DNA of 7,220 bases from Bacteroidota bacterium (GTDB taxonomy: Bacteria > Bacteroidota > Rhodothermia > Rhodothermales > Bin80): assembly GCA_026702635.1 (NCBI GenBank), contig JAPPBZ010000084.1, positions 1-7,220 on the forward strand, read 5' to 3'. Below, piece by piece: positions 6,670-7,220 of the stretch. Below the pieces are notes generated by a model. It did no database searches. It was given only the letters and a program-made list of their open reading frames with translations, and was not told the DNA's origin. A program made the position numbers and the translations under genes. Each line of letters starts with the position of its first letter. Position 1 is the stretch's first letter.

Positions 6670-6918
6670 ATGAACATATTCAACCTCGACCATCCCAAGC
6701 ACTGGCTTATGGCAATCGCCGTGCTGGCCTTCATTTTGCACCGGTTACTCATGTATTTGGCATTGCCGGGTTCGCACACGATTCCACCATTGACAGCGCC
6801 AGTCTTTTCGGTCCTCACCACAGGCCTGATGCTGATTCTTGCGGTGTCTCTAATAACCTACGGTGTTCAGTGGGTTGCGGCCCTGAGCAGAACCGCCACG
6901 ACATCTCGAGGCAAGTGA
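6670..6918 (+). CDS. Small two-helix membrane protein, unknown function
   Basis: An 82-aa product with two predicted transmembrane helices (about residues 12-32 and 43-67), joined by a short loop containing PGSHTIPP, and a basic C-terminal tail (SRTATTSRGK). The start ATG gives a short polar N-terminus (MNIFNLDHPKHW) before helix 1. The ORF lies 162 bp after the small-protein array on the same strand and does not share its hendecad tail, so it is not a fourth copy. There is a good TTGACA at 6608-6613, but no -10 box at the right spacing. I do not recognise the family. The clear hydropathy pattern and the lack of a competing ORF make it a moderately likely gene. Confidence 0.55.
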   Translation: MNIFNLDHPKHWLMAIAVLAFILHRLLMYLALPGSHTIPPLTAPVFSVLTTGLMLILAVSLITYGVQWVAALSRTATTSRGK

Positions 6919-7009
6919 ATCACGCTTGGCTCCAGGTTTTTGCCCGAAACACCTGCTGCTTTTTCGACTGACCACGTAGTTCGTGAGCACACACTGATGT
7001 ACAGCCGTA

Positions 7010-7026
7010 GGCTGGCTACGCCAGCC
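7010..7026. terminator. GC-rich hairpin between convergent genes
   Basis: GGCTGGC (7010-7016), loop TAC, GCCAGCC (7020-7026): a perfect 7-bp stem with six G-C pairs. It starts 16 bp beyond the redoxin stop (minus strand) and 91 bp after the plus-strand small-protein stop. Neither side has a T-tract, so it may act as a transcript-end stabiliser or factor-assisted terminator rather than a classical intrinsic terminator. Confidence 0.35.
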
Positions 7027-7042
7027 GGGCGCATGCTTGGCA

Positions 7043-7220
7043 CTATTTCTTGTATTTCACGGAGCATCCGTACGGCCGGGAGGTCGTCACGGACACCTTA
7101 TCGCCATTCATGGCCTCTTCCAAAGCCGCACGGACATAGTTGTTGGCCAACTTGGTCTTTTCATAGCTGGCGCGCGGCTGATCGTCAATGCCGCCTTTGT
7201 AGATCAAGACACCCTCCTTG
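7043..7220 (-). CDS. Redoxin / thioredoxin-fold protein (C-terminal part)
   Basis: Only the last 58 codons are in the window; the gene continues past the right edge. The visible part shows LIYKGGIDDQPR, the late beta strand and loop of a thioredoxin fold, then a helix NNYVRAALEEAMNG, a short KVSVTTSRPYG stretch, and the C-terminal tail GCSVKYKK. This matches the C-terminus of AhpC/TSA-type redoxin proteins common in Bacteroidota and relatives, where YGCSVKY is conserved at the end. The catalytic CxxC-type motif would be in the missing N-terminal part, so activity cannot be judged here. The family call rests on recognising the C-terminal pattern. Confidence 0.8.
   Translation of the reverse strand, partial: KEGVLIYKGGIDDQPRASYEKTKLANNYVRAALEEAMNGDKVSVTTSRPYGCSVKYKK

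Overview
The window looks like chromosomal DNA from a marine-type member of the Bacteroidota/Rhodothermota (Rhodothermales- or Balneolales-like). This is inferred from the gene families: a SPOR-domain lipoprotein, a DUF2911 secreted protein, a TonB-dependent receptor with an N-terminal carboxypeptidase-regulatory-like domain, a redoxin with a C-terminal YGCSVKY-type tail, and weak or absent Shine-Dalgarno sites. No rRNA, tRNA, CRISPR array, transposase or phage gene is recognisable.

Layout. Position 1-552 (+) is a lipoprotein with a SPOR domain, cut by the left edge. 553-883 has no supported gene. 884-1468 (+) is a secreted DUF2911 protein. 1643-4333 (-) is a complete TonB-dependent outer-membrane receptor, convergent with the DUF2911 gene. 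4538-5263 (-) is a short-chain dehydrogenase/reductase (SDR) upstream of the receptor on the same strand, 204 bp apart. The receptor has its own plausible promoter in that gap. 5264-5714 is mostly empty, apart from a possible C-terminal gene remnant (5414-5569) followed by a hairpin.

The most unusual part is 5715-6507 (+). It holds three tandem, homologous genes for very small membrane proteins (71, 68 and 76 aa). Each has one N-terminal transmembrane helix, a basic RRVSR-type membrane-proximal patch, and a C-terminal helix built from an 11-residue (hendecad) repeat that is also visible as a 33-bp DNA repeat. The DNA period is 287-290 bp. The middle copy has ATT where the third copy has ATG and ends six codons early, yet has no frameshift. 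Its 5' half resembles copy 3 and its 3' half resembles copy 1, which points to recombination or gene conversion in the array.

Further right, 6670-6918 (+) encodes another small protein with two predicted membrane helices. 7043-7220 (-) is the C-terminus of a redoxin/thioredoxin-fold protein that enters from the right edge. A GC-rich hairpin lies between these two convergent genes.

Most of the window reads as separate envelope-associated genes (lipoprotein, secreted protein, receptor, small membrane proteins) rather than one operon. The small-protein array is the only candidate for an undescribed system. Its function cannot be read from sequence alone.
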